Positions 33,493 to 43,139 of a DNA stretch of 64,000 nt are shown piece after piece. The notes below the pieces were generated by a model. The model searched no databases and had not been told where the DNA came from. It saw only the letters and a list, made by a program, of their open reading frames with translations. Within the stretch, counting starts at the first letter, position 1; each line of letters begins with the position of its first letter. The stretch lies in NCBI GenBank assembly GCA_013299115.1, contig JAAFKA010000007.1, positions 1 through 64,000 of the forward strand, in the 5' to 3' direction. The translations under genes and the position numbers were made by a program. Source of the DNA: Cytophagales bacterium. GTDB lineage: Bacteria > Bacteroidota > Bacteroidia > Cytophagales > Thermoflexibacteraceae.

Positions 33493-34905
33493 ATGAAAAA
33501 AACTTCTGTTTTATTTTTGGCAACACTTTTATTGTTCTCTATTTCAATTTATCTTACATCTTGTTCGGATAGCAATAAAAACACAATTTTGGAAGAAAAT
33601 GAACAACTTTCGGGTGGTACGGCAACAGGATTTTCGTTTTCGGAGGAGGCTTTTGGCGAAGCCATAGCAAAATTGTCGGCATCAGAATTAGATAAATTTC
33701 AGATAGGCAATTCGTTTTTTCGAAATAATTGGGTTTCTGCACCCTCCTCCGTTACGGCTCGAGATGGGCTGGGCGTGGTGTTTAATTCGGCTTCTTGTGG
33801 TGGTTGCCACTTCAAAGATGGCAGAGCAGCAGCCCTCGAAGGATTTACAGGCAGACCACTCAATGGCTTGCTGTTTCGGCTAAGTATTGGCAACAAACCC
33901 AACGGAGAGGCAATACCAGACCCCAACTATGGCGAACAGCTAAACGACAATGCTATTTTGGGCATAAAAGCCGAATGTAAGGTAATGGTAGATTATCAAG
34001 AAATAAAAGGAAATTATGCAGATGGCACACCATATAATTTGCGAAAACCTACCTACCAATTTGTGGACTTAGGCTATGGTAGCTTGGCAACCAATGTGAT
34101 GGTTTCGCCACGCATAGCCCCGCAAATGGCAGGTTTGGGCTTGTTGGAGGCAATTTCTGAAAGCACTATTTTGGGTTTTGCAGACGAAAATGATTCCAAC
34201 AAAGATGGTATTTCGGGCAAGCCCAATTATGTGTGGGAAGTGAGCAAAGGCAAAAAAACATTGGGCAGGTTTGGCTGGAAAGCTAATCAGCCGAGCCTAC
34301 ACCAACAAACCGCAGCAGCATTTTTGGGAGATATTGGCATTACGAGCAGCTTGTTTCCAAACGAAAATTTATCTGCCAGCCAACAAACTTTGTATGGAAC
34401 TATGCCCACAGGTGGAAACCCTGAAATTGACGACCAAAACTTAGAAAATGTGGTTTTCTATACGCAAACCTTAGCAGTGCCAGCACGCCGAAATCATACA
34501 GATACAGAAGTTTTGGAAGGTAAGCAACTGTTTATGACCTTAAATTGTGGGGCTTGCCATATTCCCAAAATGCAAACAGGCAATTTTCATAGCCTACAAC
34601 AGCTTAATAATCAGACCATTAGACCCTATACAGATTTGCTACTCCACGACATGGGCAAAGACTTGGCAGACAACAGACCTGATTTTGAGGCTAACGGGCA
34701 AGAGTGGCGTACACCGCCTTTGTGGGGAATTGGTATGATAAAAACAGTAAACAAGCACACCAACCTCCTGCACGATGGCAGGGCAAGAAATGCAGAAGAA
34801 GCTATTTTGTGGCATGGGGGCGAAGCACAAAATAGCAAAGAAAAATTTGTGAAACTATCTAAAAATCAACGTGATAAATTGATTAAATTTCTGGAAAGTT
34901 TGTAA
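33493..34905 (+). CDS. Di-heme oxidoreductase-family lipoprotein (DHOR)
   Basis: A 470-aa lipoprotein (lipobox region IYLTSCSD near residue 24) with two c-type heme sites: SASCGGCHFKDG (about 98-105) and TLNCGACHIPKMQ (about 350-357). The text SFFRNNWVSAPSSVTARDGL, FTGRPLNGLLFRLSIG and LRTPPLWGIG-like ending (QEWRTPPLWGIGMIKTVNKH) matches the COG3488 thiol oxidoreductase/DHOR family. LLHDGRARNAEEAILWHGGE is the family's last conserved block. It probably works in the periplasm or on the cell surface with the imelysin protein in metal acquisition or redox; the substrate is not proven. Confidence 0.87.
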   Translation: MKKTSVLFLATLLLFSISIYLTSCSDSNKNTILEENEQLSGGTATGFSFSEEAFGEAIAKLSASELDKFQIGNSFFRNNWVSAPSSVTARDGLGVVFNSASCGGCHFKDGRAAALEGFTGRPLNGLLFRLSIGNKPNGEAIPDPNYGEQLNDNAILGIKAECKVMVDYQEIKGNYADGTPYNLRKPTYQFVDLGYGSLATNVMVSPRIAPQMAGLGLLEAISESTILGFADENDSNKDGISGKPNYVWEVSKGKKTLGRFGWKANQPSLHQQTAAAFLGDIGITSSLFPNENLSASQQTLYGTMPTGGNPEIDDQNLENVVFYTQTLAVPARRNHTDTEVLEGKQLFMTLNCGACHIPKMQTGNFHSLQQLNNQTIRPYTDLLLHDMGKDLADNRPDFEANGQEWRTPPLWGIGMIKTVNKHTNLLHDGRARNAEEAILWHGGEAQNSKEKFVKLSKNQRDKLIKFLESL

Positions 34906-34919
34906 ATAAAAAAATGCTA

Positions 34920-34970
34920 AATTTATCGAACACGAATGGTGCGACAACTCGCAAAGTGTCCGATAAATAG
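34920..34970. terminator. Inverted repeat between convergent genes
   Basis: Arms ATTTATCG(A)ACAC / GTGTCCGATAAAT enclose about 22 bases, between the DHOR gene and the convergent purF. Part of the ATCGAACAC / GTGTCCGAT word is shared with the 31846 palindrome family. Confidence 0.55.
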
Positions 34971-34975
34971 TTTTC

Positions 34976-36871
34976 CTAATACCCTCTTTCCTTTTTGCCC
35001 TCCATAAAGTTGATAAAAGCCTTATTGACTACTCTGTTGCCACCTACGGTTGGATAATTGCCCGAAAAATACCAATCTCCTAAGTGGTGAGGGCAAGCAA
35101 CGTGCAAGTTGTCTATGGTTTGGAAAACTACCTTGACCTCTGCCTTGATGTGCGAAGGTCTTACAATTTCGGCAATTTTGTTTGATACTTGTTCATAAGT
35201 AAACAAGTCGTACAAAGGTTTTACTAAGTTTTTGATTTTGTGAACTTCCAATTTCAACGAATCAACACATTGGTAGTAAGTTTCATCGAGCAAATACATT
35301 TGTTGCGTTTCTTTGAGCAGTGCCAACAAAGCCCGAAAAGCTACAAATTCATACATACGCGACATATCTATGCCATAACAATCGGGATAGCGAATTTGTG
35401 GGGCAGACGACACAATGACAATGCTTTTGGGTTCTAATCTTTCGAGCAAAGTAATGATGCTTTTTTCTAAGGTTGTCCCCCGTACAATGGAGTCGTCTAA
35501 AACCACCAAATTATCTGTTCTTTTGTTTATCACTTCATAAGTTGTATCATACACATTGGCAACCATGTCGTTTCGGTGGGCATCTTCTGTAATAAAAGTA
35601 CGCAATTTGGCATCTTTTATCACCAATTTCTCCACTCTTGGTCGGAAAGAAAGCACTTGATTGAGGTCTTTTTCGTTTAGTTTCCATTCGTGCAGGGCTT
35701 TTATCCGTTGCTCTACCAAATAATTTTCTAAACTTTCTACCAAACCCAAAAAAGCAGACTCAGCAGTATTGGGAATGTAAGAAAACACCGTATTGTCCAT
35801 ATCATAATTGATAGCCTCCAGTACTTGTGTTCGCAATAATTTCCCTAACTTTTTCCTTTCGTGATAAATTTCGGGGTCTGACCCTCTGGAAAAATAAATT
35901 CTCTCGAAACTGCAAGATTTTTTTTCCAATTTGTCGGTAAAAGGATACAAACCATAGTTGCCGTTTTTGTGAACTACCAATGCCGACCCCGCCTCTATTT
36001 CTTTGATTTGGCTATATTCTACATTAAAAGCTGTTTTGATAGCTGGTTTTTCGGAGGCAACCACCACCACCTCGTCATCTGCGTAGTAGTAGGCAGGACG
36101 TATGCCCGCAGGGTCGCGGGCAACAAAAGCAGCCCCATGACCTGTAATTCCCGCCATTGCATAACCTCCGTCAAAATCTTTGCAAGCCCTTTGGAGGACT
36201 CGTTGCATATCTATTTCGTCTTCTATTTTTTCGGTAATTTCTTGGTTGGTGTAGCCCTGATTGTTGTAAATATCAAAAAGTCGTTGGTTTTCGTCATCTA
36301 AAAAATGTCCAATTTTCTCCATTACTGTAACCGTATCTGAAAAAGCCGTTGGGTGTTGCCCCAACTGCACCAATTTTGCAAATTGTTCTTCTACGTTGGT
36401 CATATTAAAATTGCCCGCCACCATAAGGTTTCGGCTTCGCCAGTTGCTTGTCCGTTTCATGGGGTGGCAGTTGTCTATGGAGTTGCCGCCATGCGTGCCA
36501 TAACGAAGATGCCCCAGCAAAACCTCGCCTGTAAAAGGGACGTTTTGTTGCAACCACCTCGCCTGCGTATATTTTTGCGGGTTTTGTTTTTGGGCTTTTT
36601 TAAATTTTCTACCAATTTTTTTGAATATATCGGCAATAGGGCTGGCATCTACCGAACGAAAACGGTACATATACGGCACACCTGCCTGCGGATTGATGAC
36701 GACATTTGCCACCCCTGCGCCGTCTTGCCCTCGGTTGTGTTGCTTTTCCATGAGCAAATACAACTTATTTGCACCATAAACAGGCGTACCATATTTTTCT
36801 ATGTAGTAAGCAAGAGGTTTGCGGAGGCGAATTAACGCAATGCCACATTCATGTCCGATAAAATCACTCAT
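34976..36871 (-). CDS. purF: Amidophosphoribosyltransferase
   Basis: Catalyses the first committed step of purine synthesis, PRPP plus glutamine to phosphoribosylamine. The nucleophile cysteine is Cys9 (MSDFIGHECGIALIRL), so an 8-residue propeptide must be removed. The glutaminase domain continues with EKQHNRGQDGAGVANV, GHLRYGTHGGNSIDNCHPMK and GGYAMAGITGHGAAFVARDP. The phosphoribosyltransferase half has the PRPP loop NLVVLDDSIVRGTTLEKSII (about 455). At 631 aa it is about 120-150 residues longer than the bacterial norm. The extra length is spread through inserted segments and a C-terminal tail, as in other Cytophagales. Expressed from its own promoter (36911-36941). Confidence 0.92.
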   Translation of the reverse strand: MSDFIGHECGIALIRLRKPLAYYIEKYGTPVYGANKLYLLMEKQHNRGQDGAGVANVVINPQAGVPYMYRFRSVDASPIADIFKKIGRKFKKAQKQNPQKYTQARWLQQNVPFTGEVLLGHLRYGTHGGNSIDNCHPMKRTSNWRSRNLMVAGNFNMTNVEEQFAKLVQLGQHPTAFSDTVTVMEKIGHFLDDENQRLFDIYNNQGYTNQEITEKIEDEIDMQRVLQRACKDFDGGYAMAGITGHGAAFVARDPAGIRPAYYYADDEVVVVASEKPAIKTAFNVEYSQIKEIEAGSALVVHKNGNYGLYPFTDKLEKKSCSFERIYFSRGSDPEIYHERKKLGKLLRTQVLEAINYDMDNTVFSYIPNTAESAFLGLVESLENYLVEQRIKALHEWKLNEKDLNQVLSFRPRVEKLVIKDAKLRTFITEDAHRNDMVANVYDTTYEVINKRTDNLVVLDDSIVRGTTLEKSIITLLERLEPKSIVIVSSAPQIRYPDCYGIDMSRMYEFVAFRALLALLKETQQMYLLDETYYQCVDSLKLEVHKIKNLVKPLYDLFTYEQVSNKIAEIVRPSHIKAEVKVVFQTIDNLHVACPHHLGDWYFSGNYPTVGGNRVVNKAFINFMEGKKERGY

Positions 36872-36910
36872 GGAGATAGGTTAGTTTAGAAAAATACTTT
36901 TGCCAAAGGA

Positions 36911-36941
36911 CAAATGTACAAATAGCATTCGATTTATCAAA
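36911..36941 (-). promoter_or_regulatory. Candidate purF promoter
   Basis: On the minus strand TTTG (36938-36941) and TACATTTG (36911-36918) are 19 bases apart, a perfect match to the Bacteroidota consensus. The -7 element ends 39 bases before the purF ATG. Confidence 0.65.
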
Positions 36942-36974
36942 ACCACATTTGATAAATTGAATTGCTATGCTCCT

Positions 36975-37018
36975 AAGTAGTTGAACCTAATTATCCGACA
37001 CCTCAAAGGTGTCGAATA
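36975..37018. repeat. Partial copy of the 31846 palindrome
   Basis: It has the full left arm, the loop and about half of the right arm of the 61-nt palindrome at 31846-31906. It lies between the stop of the giant T9SS protein (37039) and purF. Confidence 0.8.
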
Positions 37019-37038
37019 AATCTGATAATCCTGCTAAA

Positions 37039-40000
37039 TTAAAACTTCATAAACTTCTGATACTGTGTAGTGCCTGTTGCCGAAGAAGTTATTTTGAGAA
37101 TATACAAACCTGAAACTAAGTTTTTGATGTCAAAAACCAATTCAGTTTGGTTTATCAGCAATTCCTTTTCGGCTTGCATTAGCACCCTGCCATCTATGGT
37201 CATTATCTCTACCAATCCTTTGCCTTCTGTTTTACTGAAAACCGAAGCTGTTATTTCGTCATTGGCAGGATTTGGGTACAAATTAACCAAACTAAATTCG
37301 GTTTCATCAGCCGTAATTTCCACAATTTTGGAGAAACTTCTTGTGGCATCTTTGTCAAAAATGGTTAGCCTATAAAAATTATTAGCTGTCAAAGGCGAAG
37401 AATCTATGAAGTTGTAATCTAACACTTTGTTGCTATTTCCTGCTGCTTTTACTTTGCCTATGCTCTCAAATTGCATTCCGTTATAGCTGCGGTCTATTTG
37501 GAAATAATCCACATTTAACTCTGACGAAGTAACCCAACGCAGTGCATTGCTTCTTTTGCCTGTGCTTCGTGCCGAGAAACTAAGCATAGTGGCAGGCAAA
37601 ATAAACCCTGCACCTTCGAGTGTGCTGAGAGCATAGCCACATTCTTGTCCTGATGACCCGTCAAACATGATGTAGTAGATTTGCCCTGGTATTAATCCTG
37701 TCATGGTTACTGTTGCACTTGCACCTATGCCCCCTGACGGGTTTATACAAGTACCATTGGTAGCACTCCCATTGACTGTGCCAGGAACTGCAGACCAAAT
37801 ACCTGTTCTACAATTACCCCCCGAAACTCTTAATACTTGCATCTGCAAACCACTATTACAAGGTTTACCTCCAAAGGGTGCATTACTTACCACATTGAGG
37901 TTAAAAGTTGCAGTTGTGCTGGCTGCTGTAAATCTTAGAAAAGAATTATTTTGTATCGTTGCATCATTGTTACAGAAAGGCACACTACCTGTTGTAAGCA
38001 TATTGTTGTAGTTGTTGGCTGTATAAGCAGTGCTTGTAACCCCACAATAGCCATTCAAATTGCTAATTAATGGTGCGTTATCACATTCATCTGCGGGTTG
38101 CGGATTAGTACCACAAGGTACATTGCTGGTTGCCCGAATACAAAAAGAGCCTACAACACCGTTAAAAGCATCTACCATTACATAGTAAGTTCTGCCTACT
38201 GATAGTTGATTGAGTGTGAGTTGTTCAGCTACTCCATTTCCTCCATTATCTGCACAGCCCCCTGTTAATTGTGTCATACCTGTACAAGTACCTAAAGCAT
38301 TGAAAACTGTAATCCTTCCGTCGACATCAGGATTAAATTGTGCATTAATGGTGGTGGTGGTGCTATTTGGTACAAAGCTAAACCACGTAGCTCTATTTAT
38401 AGCCCCTGCACAAGTGCTGGTTTCGCCACCTGTTACCGTTGCAACGCTATTGCTGCCTGCTACACATTCGCTATTTACAGACAAGGGGACTGCATTGGTA
38501 CACAAATCACTGTCTTGGGTTACAGAAATACAAAATTGTGCTTGGTCAGCTGCTAAATCTCCTGCTATAATTACATAGTATGTATTACCAACTGTTAGCC
38601 CTGTCAAAAGTCCTTCTTCGCCTCCTGAGTCCGCTTTACCATCTATGCAACTTAGCGAAGTTAAAGTACCCGCACAAGTATTGTTAGACGAGCTAAATAC
38701 ATTCATCACGAAATCTGTATTAGCACCTGAGGATCTTGGGAAAGCTGAAACTCGGTGTGAGGTTTGGGTAGCCACAAAAGAATACCAAACAGTTTGGCTA
38801 TTATTGCCACAACTAATGGCTGGATTAGGGGCTGTATTAGTTGTTCCTGTGTTTTGCCCCAATACACAAGGGTAATTTATTGTAAGTTGAGTAGCCCCAC
38901 TACAAAAATCGTTGAGGGGTGGTGAAATAACTTGAATACAAAAATTTCCAAAATCTCCAGCAACAGCACCTGCCACCCGTACCCAATATTGTGTGCCTAT
39001 GACTGTAGTAAAAGTGCCTGTTTCATTAGTACCTGTTCCATTGGCATCTTGACATGTGCCTACGAGAGTCATGGTAGCACAAGACCCAGAATAGAGAGCA
39101 AAGCCCAAGTCACCTGTTACATTAGTCAAATTAACTGTATGAGAGGTACTGGTGGCGGTAAAATTGTACCAAACTGTATTACTATTATCAACACAACCTC
39201 CTGCTGGTTCGCCGCCTGTTGTACCTGATAAAATATTTGTTCCTGCGGTGCAACTTCCATTAACTATTAGAGAAGTTGCATTGGAGCAAAGGTCATTGAC
39301 AGGAGGTCCTTGCACTTGAATACAAAAATTGCCTTCTGCGCTTGCATCATTGCCCGAAACCATGATTAAATAGCTTGTGCCAACAACAAGTCCTGTGAAC
39401 GAAGTTGTTTCTGTTACATCTGTTCCATTGGCATTTCGACAGGCACCAGCAATTTGTATAGGTGTGCCACATACATCGTTATAAAGTGCAAAGGCAGCAT
39501 TAAAACCTGTTACGTTACTTACCGTTATCGTGTGGTCGGTGGCAGTGGCAGTAAAACGATACCAAACAGATTTGGTATTATTTCCACAACTAATGGTAGA
39601 AGGGCTTGCTGTAGCTAAAATATTAGTGCCTGCGGTGCAAGGTGCATTGACTGTGAGGTTGATTGCCCCTGTGCAGTTGTCGTTGGGTGGTGCAGCAGCC
39701 ACTCGTAAACACATATTACCTCTGGTTGCTGTTGCACTTGACATACGGACTAAATAAGTTACCCCAGCAGTAAGCCCTGTTACTGTTTGTGATTCAGTAG
39801 CACCACCACCATTGGGGTCTATACAAGCTGTAACGGCTGTCAAAGCATTACAAGCTCCCGTAAATACGCGAAAAGCTGGGTCTAAGTTACCATTGCCTGG
39901 GTCTGCCCATGTGAGTTCTATATAATGTGAAGTTTGTGTAGCCACAAAAGAATACCAAAGCGTAGTACCTCCATCACCACAAGCAGCTCCATTGTTTGTG

Positions 40001-43000
40001 CCTACTGTAGCAAAACTATTATCTCCATTTGAGCATAAACCATTCATCGTTAGCGGCGTAGGGTTCTCGCAGTTGTCGTTGGGTGGTGTTTCATTATAAA
40101 CCTGAATACAAAAATCTCCTTGACTGTTTGTAACCGCATTATGCACCCGCACAAAATAAGTAGTACCAACAGTTAACCCTGAGAATCTATTACTTTCTGC
40201 AATACCATCGCCACCTCCGTTGATACAAGAACCAGCCAAATAAGTTAAAGTGCCGCAAGTGCCTGTGTAGAGTGCGAAACTCAAATTAAAATTTGAGGTG
40301 TTGTTTTCTACTCTTACAATATGCACAGTTTGGGTAGCCACAAATCTGTACCATACTGTTTGCTCTGTTCGCAAGCAACTTGCCAAATCATTAGCAGGCT
40401 CATTGGTAGCACCAACCACAGTACCCTGCGTACAAAAAGCAGTCGGTGTAAGGGTAATAGCATTGGCACAATTATCATTGGCAGGGGCTACGTGGGTAAC
40501 GCAAATATTGAAGCTACCTTGCCCTGAACCATTGGCAAAGCTATGGACTCTTACAAAATAGTTAGTACCAATTATCAATCCTGAAAAAGTTAGCACTTCG
40601 GCTGCTGCTGCTGTGGTAGTGTTTGAGCAAGCAAGGCTTGTTAAACTTGCACAAGTGCCTGAATATAGTTGTATCACTGCATCTACCATAGGTGTACCTC
40701 CTGTTGGCGTTACGGTTACGGTGTGTGTGCCTGTGCGGGCAGTGAAAGAATACCACACATCATCATCGGCTGTGCCTGCACAACCCGCAGTACCCGCAGC
40801 AGCACCAAAAGTAGAGCCAGAAGTTGTAACACAAGTAGTATTTGAGGTTAAAACCGTTGCTGTTGTACAACCATCATTAGGAGTAGAAGTAGCCACTTGC
40901 AAGCAAAAATCTCCTGTATCTCCATTGCCAAAACCACTAATACGGACAAAGTAAGTAGTTCCATTGGTAAGCCCTGTTAGCGTAACAGCTTCGCCTACGC
41001 CATTTCCTCCTGCATTTCGGCAACCACCTGCAACAGGGGTAAGTGTGCCTGCACAAGTACCCGAATAGACATTAATCACTGCATCATACAAAGCAGTATT
41101 GTTATTGAGTGTAATGGTATGGTTGGTGGCTGCTGAAGCTGTGAAAGAATACCAAACAGTTCTATCTGTTGGCGTGGTGCCATCGCAAGCAAAATTTACG
41201 CTGCCTGTGGGCGTGGCATTGTTAGTAGCCCCGATGGTTGTGCCTGTGGTACAGGCTGCATTTAAGGTAAGCGTAGTAGCTGCCGAACAAATATCATTGG
41301 GTGGGGCTGGCTGGGTTACATTAATGCAAAAACTTCCTGCATTGCCATTGCCATTGCCACTAATCCTAATTCTATATACAGTGCCTACTGTTAAGCCTGT
41401 CAAAGCAAAAGTTTCGTTTGCGCCTGCTCCGCCACCATTTACACAACTTCCTGCGGTTAGACTACCGCAAGCACCCGAATATACGCTGACAACAGGGTCG
41501 TAAGTTGCCCCACTCAAATTTGTTAAATTTACGGTTTGGTTAGCAGCAGTGGCAGTGAAGGTGTACCAAACTGTTCTATCTGTTGGAATAACTCCGCAGG
41601 CTGCACCTGTTGGGGCGGCGTTATCAGTTGCTCCAATAGTGTAGCCATTGATACAAGTTGCGTCAACCGCCAAATTGATTGCTGCTGCACAAGTGTCGTT
41701 AGTAGGGGTGGGGGTGGTAATTTGCAAGCAAAATGTGCCAGCTATGCCATTGCCAAAACCCGATATACGCACAAAATAAGTAGTGCCAACGGTCAGTCCT
41801 GTCAAAACTTCGGTTTCACTCCCTCCAGCATTATTTGCATCTTGACAATTCATCGGGGCAGCCAAAGGAGTCAAACCTCCTGCACAAGTGCCTGTATAAG
41901 TGTGAATGACTGCATCGTAGCCTGCTTGCACCGCAGTTAGGTTAATGGTATGGTTAGGGGCAGTAGCCACAAAGCTATACCAAACAGTTCTATCTGTTGG
42001 TGTGGTGCCATTGCAAGCAAAGTTGGTTGCCCCTGCGGGATTGGTGTTGTTGGTTGCCCCTACGGTTGTGCCTGCCACACAAACTGCATCTATGGTCAAT
42101 GGTATGGCGGTGGTACAAAGGTCATTGGTTGCCACAGGTGGCGTGCTGACATTGATACAAAAATCACCAAAATTTCCATTGCCATCACCCGATATACGGA
42201 CAAGATAGACATTGCCTGCGGTTAGCGTTGTTAAAGATAGGGTTTCACTGCCTCCGTTGCCTGCCCCATCTATACATGTGGGTGCGCCTAAAGCACCACA
42301 AGTACCTGAATACACATCAATCGTAGCATCAAAAGCTCCAGAAACCCCCGTTAGATTAACATCGTGTGAAGAGGAAGTAGCAGTAAAACGATACCAAACT
42401 GTTCGATTGGTAGCAGACCCATCACAGACATTACCACCGGGAGTGGTGGTATTTTCGGTAGCTCCTGCATTGGTGCTGGTAACACACGCAGCACCAGCCG
42501 TAAGGGTTATTGCTTGCGAACATATATCATTTGCCACCACACACAAATCTCCTTGTGCCCTATTGGTGCCTCCTACCCGAACTACTCTCACCAAGTAAGC
42601 AACACCAACCGTAGTAGCTACAGTTACAGTTTCTACGTTGCCTGCTCCCCCACCTAAGGCATCTGAACAAGCAAGTTGTGTGCCGACAGCAGGGGTACAA
42701 GTAGCATTGTTATACACCACAAGGGCTATATCTCTGTTGTTGCTACTTGTAAATGTAATGGTAGTAGAGGTGCTAACTGCTACAAACCTCGACCATGCAT
42801 CCATATTACGAGTATCGAAATCACAAGGATTGATAGAGGCTGCTCCATCAAGACCAAATCCATTAATATCATACGTGGTGCAGGCAGCCCCATTAGTCAG
42901 CACTAAGGTAGGTGCCCCACTGCAAAGGTCAGACTGGGCTTGGGCAGTAAAACCTGCAAGGCTTGTTAAAAGAAAAAACAAGCCACATATATGAGTAGAA

Positions 43001-43014
43001 AATATTTTTTTCAT
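37039..43014 (-). CDS. Giant secreted modular protein with T9SS sorting tail
   Basis: A 1991-aa protein. The signal peptide ends AGFTAQAQ. Then come thirteen modules of about 125-145 residues, each with the same plan: NDxC start, a second Cys near position 20, a third Cys before TVWYSFTA, a fourth in VYSGTC, a fifth in C.DG.G..ETE.LTGLT.GT.Y, and a last in FCIQV. The six cysteines probably form three disulfides. The fold resembles the bacterial pre-peptidase C-terminal (PPC) beta-sandwich. After module 13 a fibronectin-like segment (ATMLSFSARSTGKRSNALRW) precedes the type A T9SS sorting domain (about 1905-1991, LVNLYPNPANDEITASVF ... YILKITSS). It is likely a surface or secreted adhesin, or a protein binding extracellular polymers. 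No catalytic motif is seen. Confidence 0.85.
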   Translation of the reverse strand: MKKIFSTHICGLFFLLTSLAGFTAQAQSDLCSGAPTLVLTNGAACTTYDINGFGLDGAASINPCDFDTRNMDAWSRFVAVSTSTTITFTSSNNRDIALVVYNNATCTPAVGTQLACSDALGGGAGNVETVTVATTVGVAYLVRVVRVGGTNRAQGDLCVVANDICSQAITLTAGAACVTSTNAGATENTTTPGGNVCDGSATNRTVWYRFTATSSSHDVNLTGVSGAFDATIDVYSGTCGALGAPTCIDGAGNGGSETLSLTTLTAGNVYLVRISGDGNGNFGDFCINVSTPPVATNDLCTTAIPLTIDAVCVAGTTVGATNNTNPAGATNFACNGTTPTDRTVWYSFVATAPNHTINLTAVQAGYDAVIHTYTGTCAGGLTPLAAPMNCQDANNAGGSETEVLTGLTVGTTYFVRISGFGNGIAGTFCLQITTPTPTNDTCAAAINLAVDATCINGYTIGATDNAAPTGAACGVIPTDRTVWYTFTATAANQTVNLTNLSGATYDPVVSVYSGACGSLTAGSCVNGGGAGANETFALTGLTVGTVYRIRISGNGNGNAGSFCINVTQPAPPNDICSAATTLTLNAACTTGTTIGATNNATPTGSVNFACDGTTPTDRTVWYSFTASAATNHTITLNNNTALYDAVINVYSGTCAGTLTPVAGGCRNAGGNGVGEAVTLTGLTNGTTYFVRISGFGNGDTGDFCLQVATSTPNDGCTTATVLTSNTTCVTTSGSTFGAAAGTAGCAGTADDDVWYSFTARTGTHTVTVTPTGGTPMVDAVIQLYSGTCASLTSLACSNTTTAAAAEVLTFSGLIIGTNYFVRVHSFANGSGQGSFNICVTHVAPANDNCANAITLTPTAFCTQGTVVGATNEPANDLASCLRTEQTVWYRFVATQTVHIVRVENNTSNFNLSFALYTGTCGTLTYLAGSCINGGGDGIAESNRFSGLTVGTTYFVRVHNAVTNSQGDFCIQVYNETPPNDNCENPTPLTMNGLCSNGDNSFATVGTNNGAACGDGGTTLWYSFVATQTSHYIELTWADPGNGNLDPAFRVFTGACNALTAVTACIDPNGGGATESQTVTGLTAGVTYLVRMSSATATRGNMCLRVAAAPPNDNCTGAINLTVNAPCTAGTNILATASPSTISCGNNTKSVWYRFTATATDHTITVSNVTGFNAAFALYNDVCGTPIQIAGACRNANGTDVTETTSFTGLVVGTSYLIMVSGNDASAEGNFCIQVQGPPVNDLCSNATSLIVNGSCTAGTNILSGTTGGEPAGGCVDNSNTVWYNFTATSTSHTVNLTNVTGDLGFALYSGSCATMTLVGTCQDANGTGTNETGTFTTVIGTQYWVRVAGAVAGDFGNFCIQVISPPLNDFCSGATQLTINYPCVLGQNTGTTNTAPNPAISCGNNSQTVWYSFVATQTSHRVSAFPRSSGANTDFVMNVFSSSNNTCAGTLTSLSCIDGKADSGGEEGLLTGLTVGNTYYVIIAGDLAADQAQFCISVTQDSDLCTNAVPLSVNSECVAGSNSVATVTGGETSTCAGAINRATWFSFVPNSTTTTINAQFNPDVDGRITVFNALGTCTGMTQLTGGCADNGGNGVAEQLTLNQLSVGRTYYVMVDAFNGVVGSFCIRATSNVPCGTNPQPADECDNAPLISNLNGYCGVTSTAYTANNYNNMLTTGSVPFCNNDATIQNNSFLRFTAASTTATFNLNVVSNAPFGGKPCNSGLQMQVLRVSGGNCRTGIWSAVPGTVNGSATNGTCINPSGGIGASATVTMTGLIPGQIYYIMFDGSSGQECGYALSTLEGAGFILPATMLSFSARSTGKRSNALRWVTSSELNVDYFQIDRSYNGMQFESIGKVKAAGNSNKVLDYNFIDSSPLTANNFYRLTIFDKDATRSFSKIVEITADETEFSLVNLYPNPANDEITASVFSKTEGKGLVEIMTIDGRVLMQAEKELLINQTELVFDIKNLVSGLYILKITSSATGTTQYQKFMKF

Positions 43015-43061
43015 ATTATTTTGGTGTTTAAAAAAATTGAGTGAAAAAATTGGAGTAAAAA

Positions 43062-43120
43062 CAAAAGGTGTTGCAAAGATGGCATCTTTTCGAAAGATGT
43101 CATCTTTGCAACACCTTTTG
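43062..43120. repeat. Near-perfect palindrome, GATGACATCTTT family
   Basis: Arms CAAAAGGTGTTGCAAAGATG and then GCATCTTT, with their complement, differ at two positions around CGA. It lies between the giant gene (start at 43014) and the 147-aa gene, and shares its core with 57605-57685. Confidence 0.8.
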
Positions 43121-43139
43121 TTTTATGATATAGTAAAAC

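Noticed and set aside
37070-42994. Many plus-strand open frames across the giant T9SS gene
   Set aside because: They mirror the Thr/Gly/Asn-rich modules on the minus strand, overlap each other, have repeated low-quality text and no independent starts. They are shadows of one gene.
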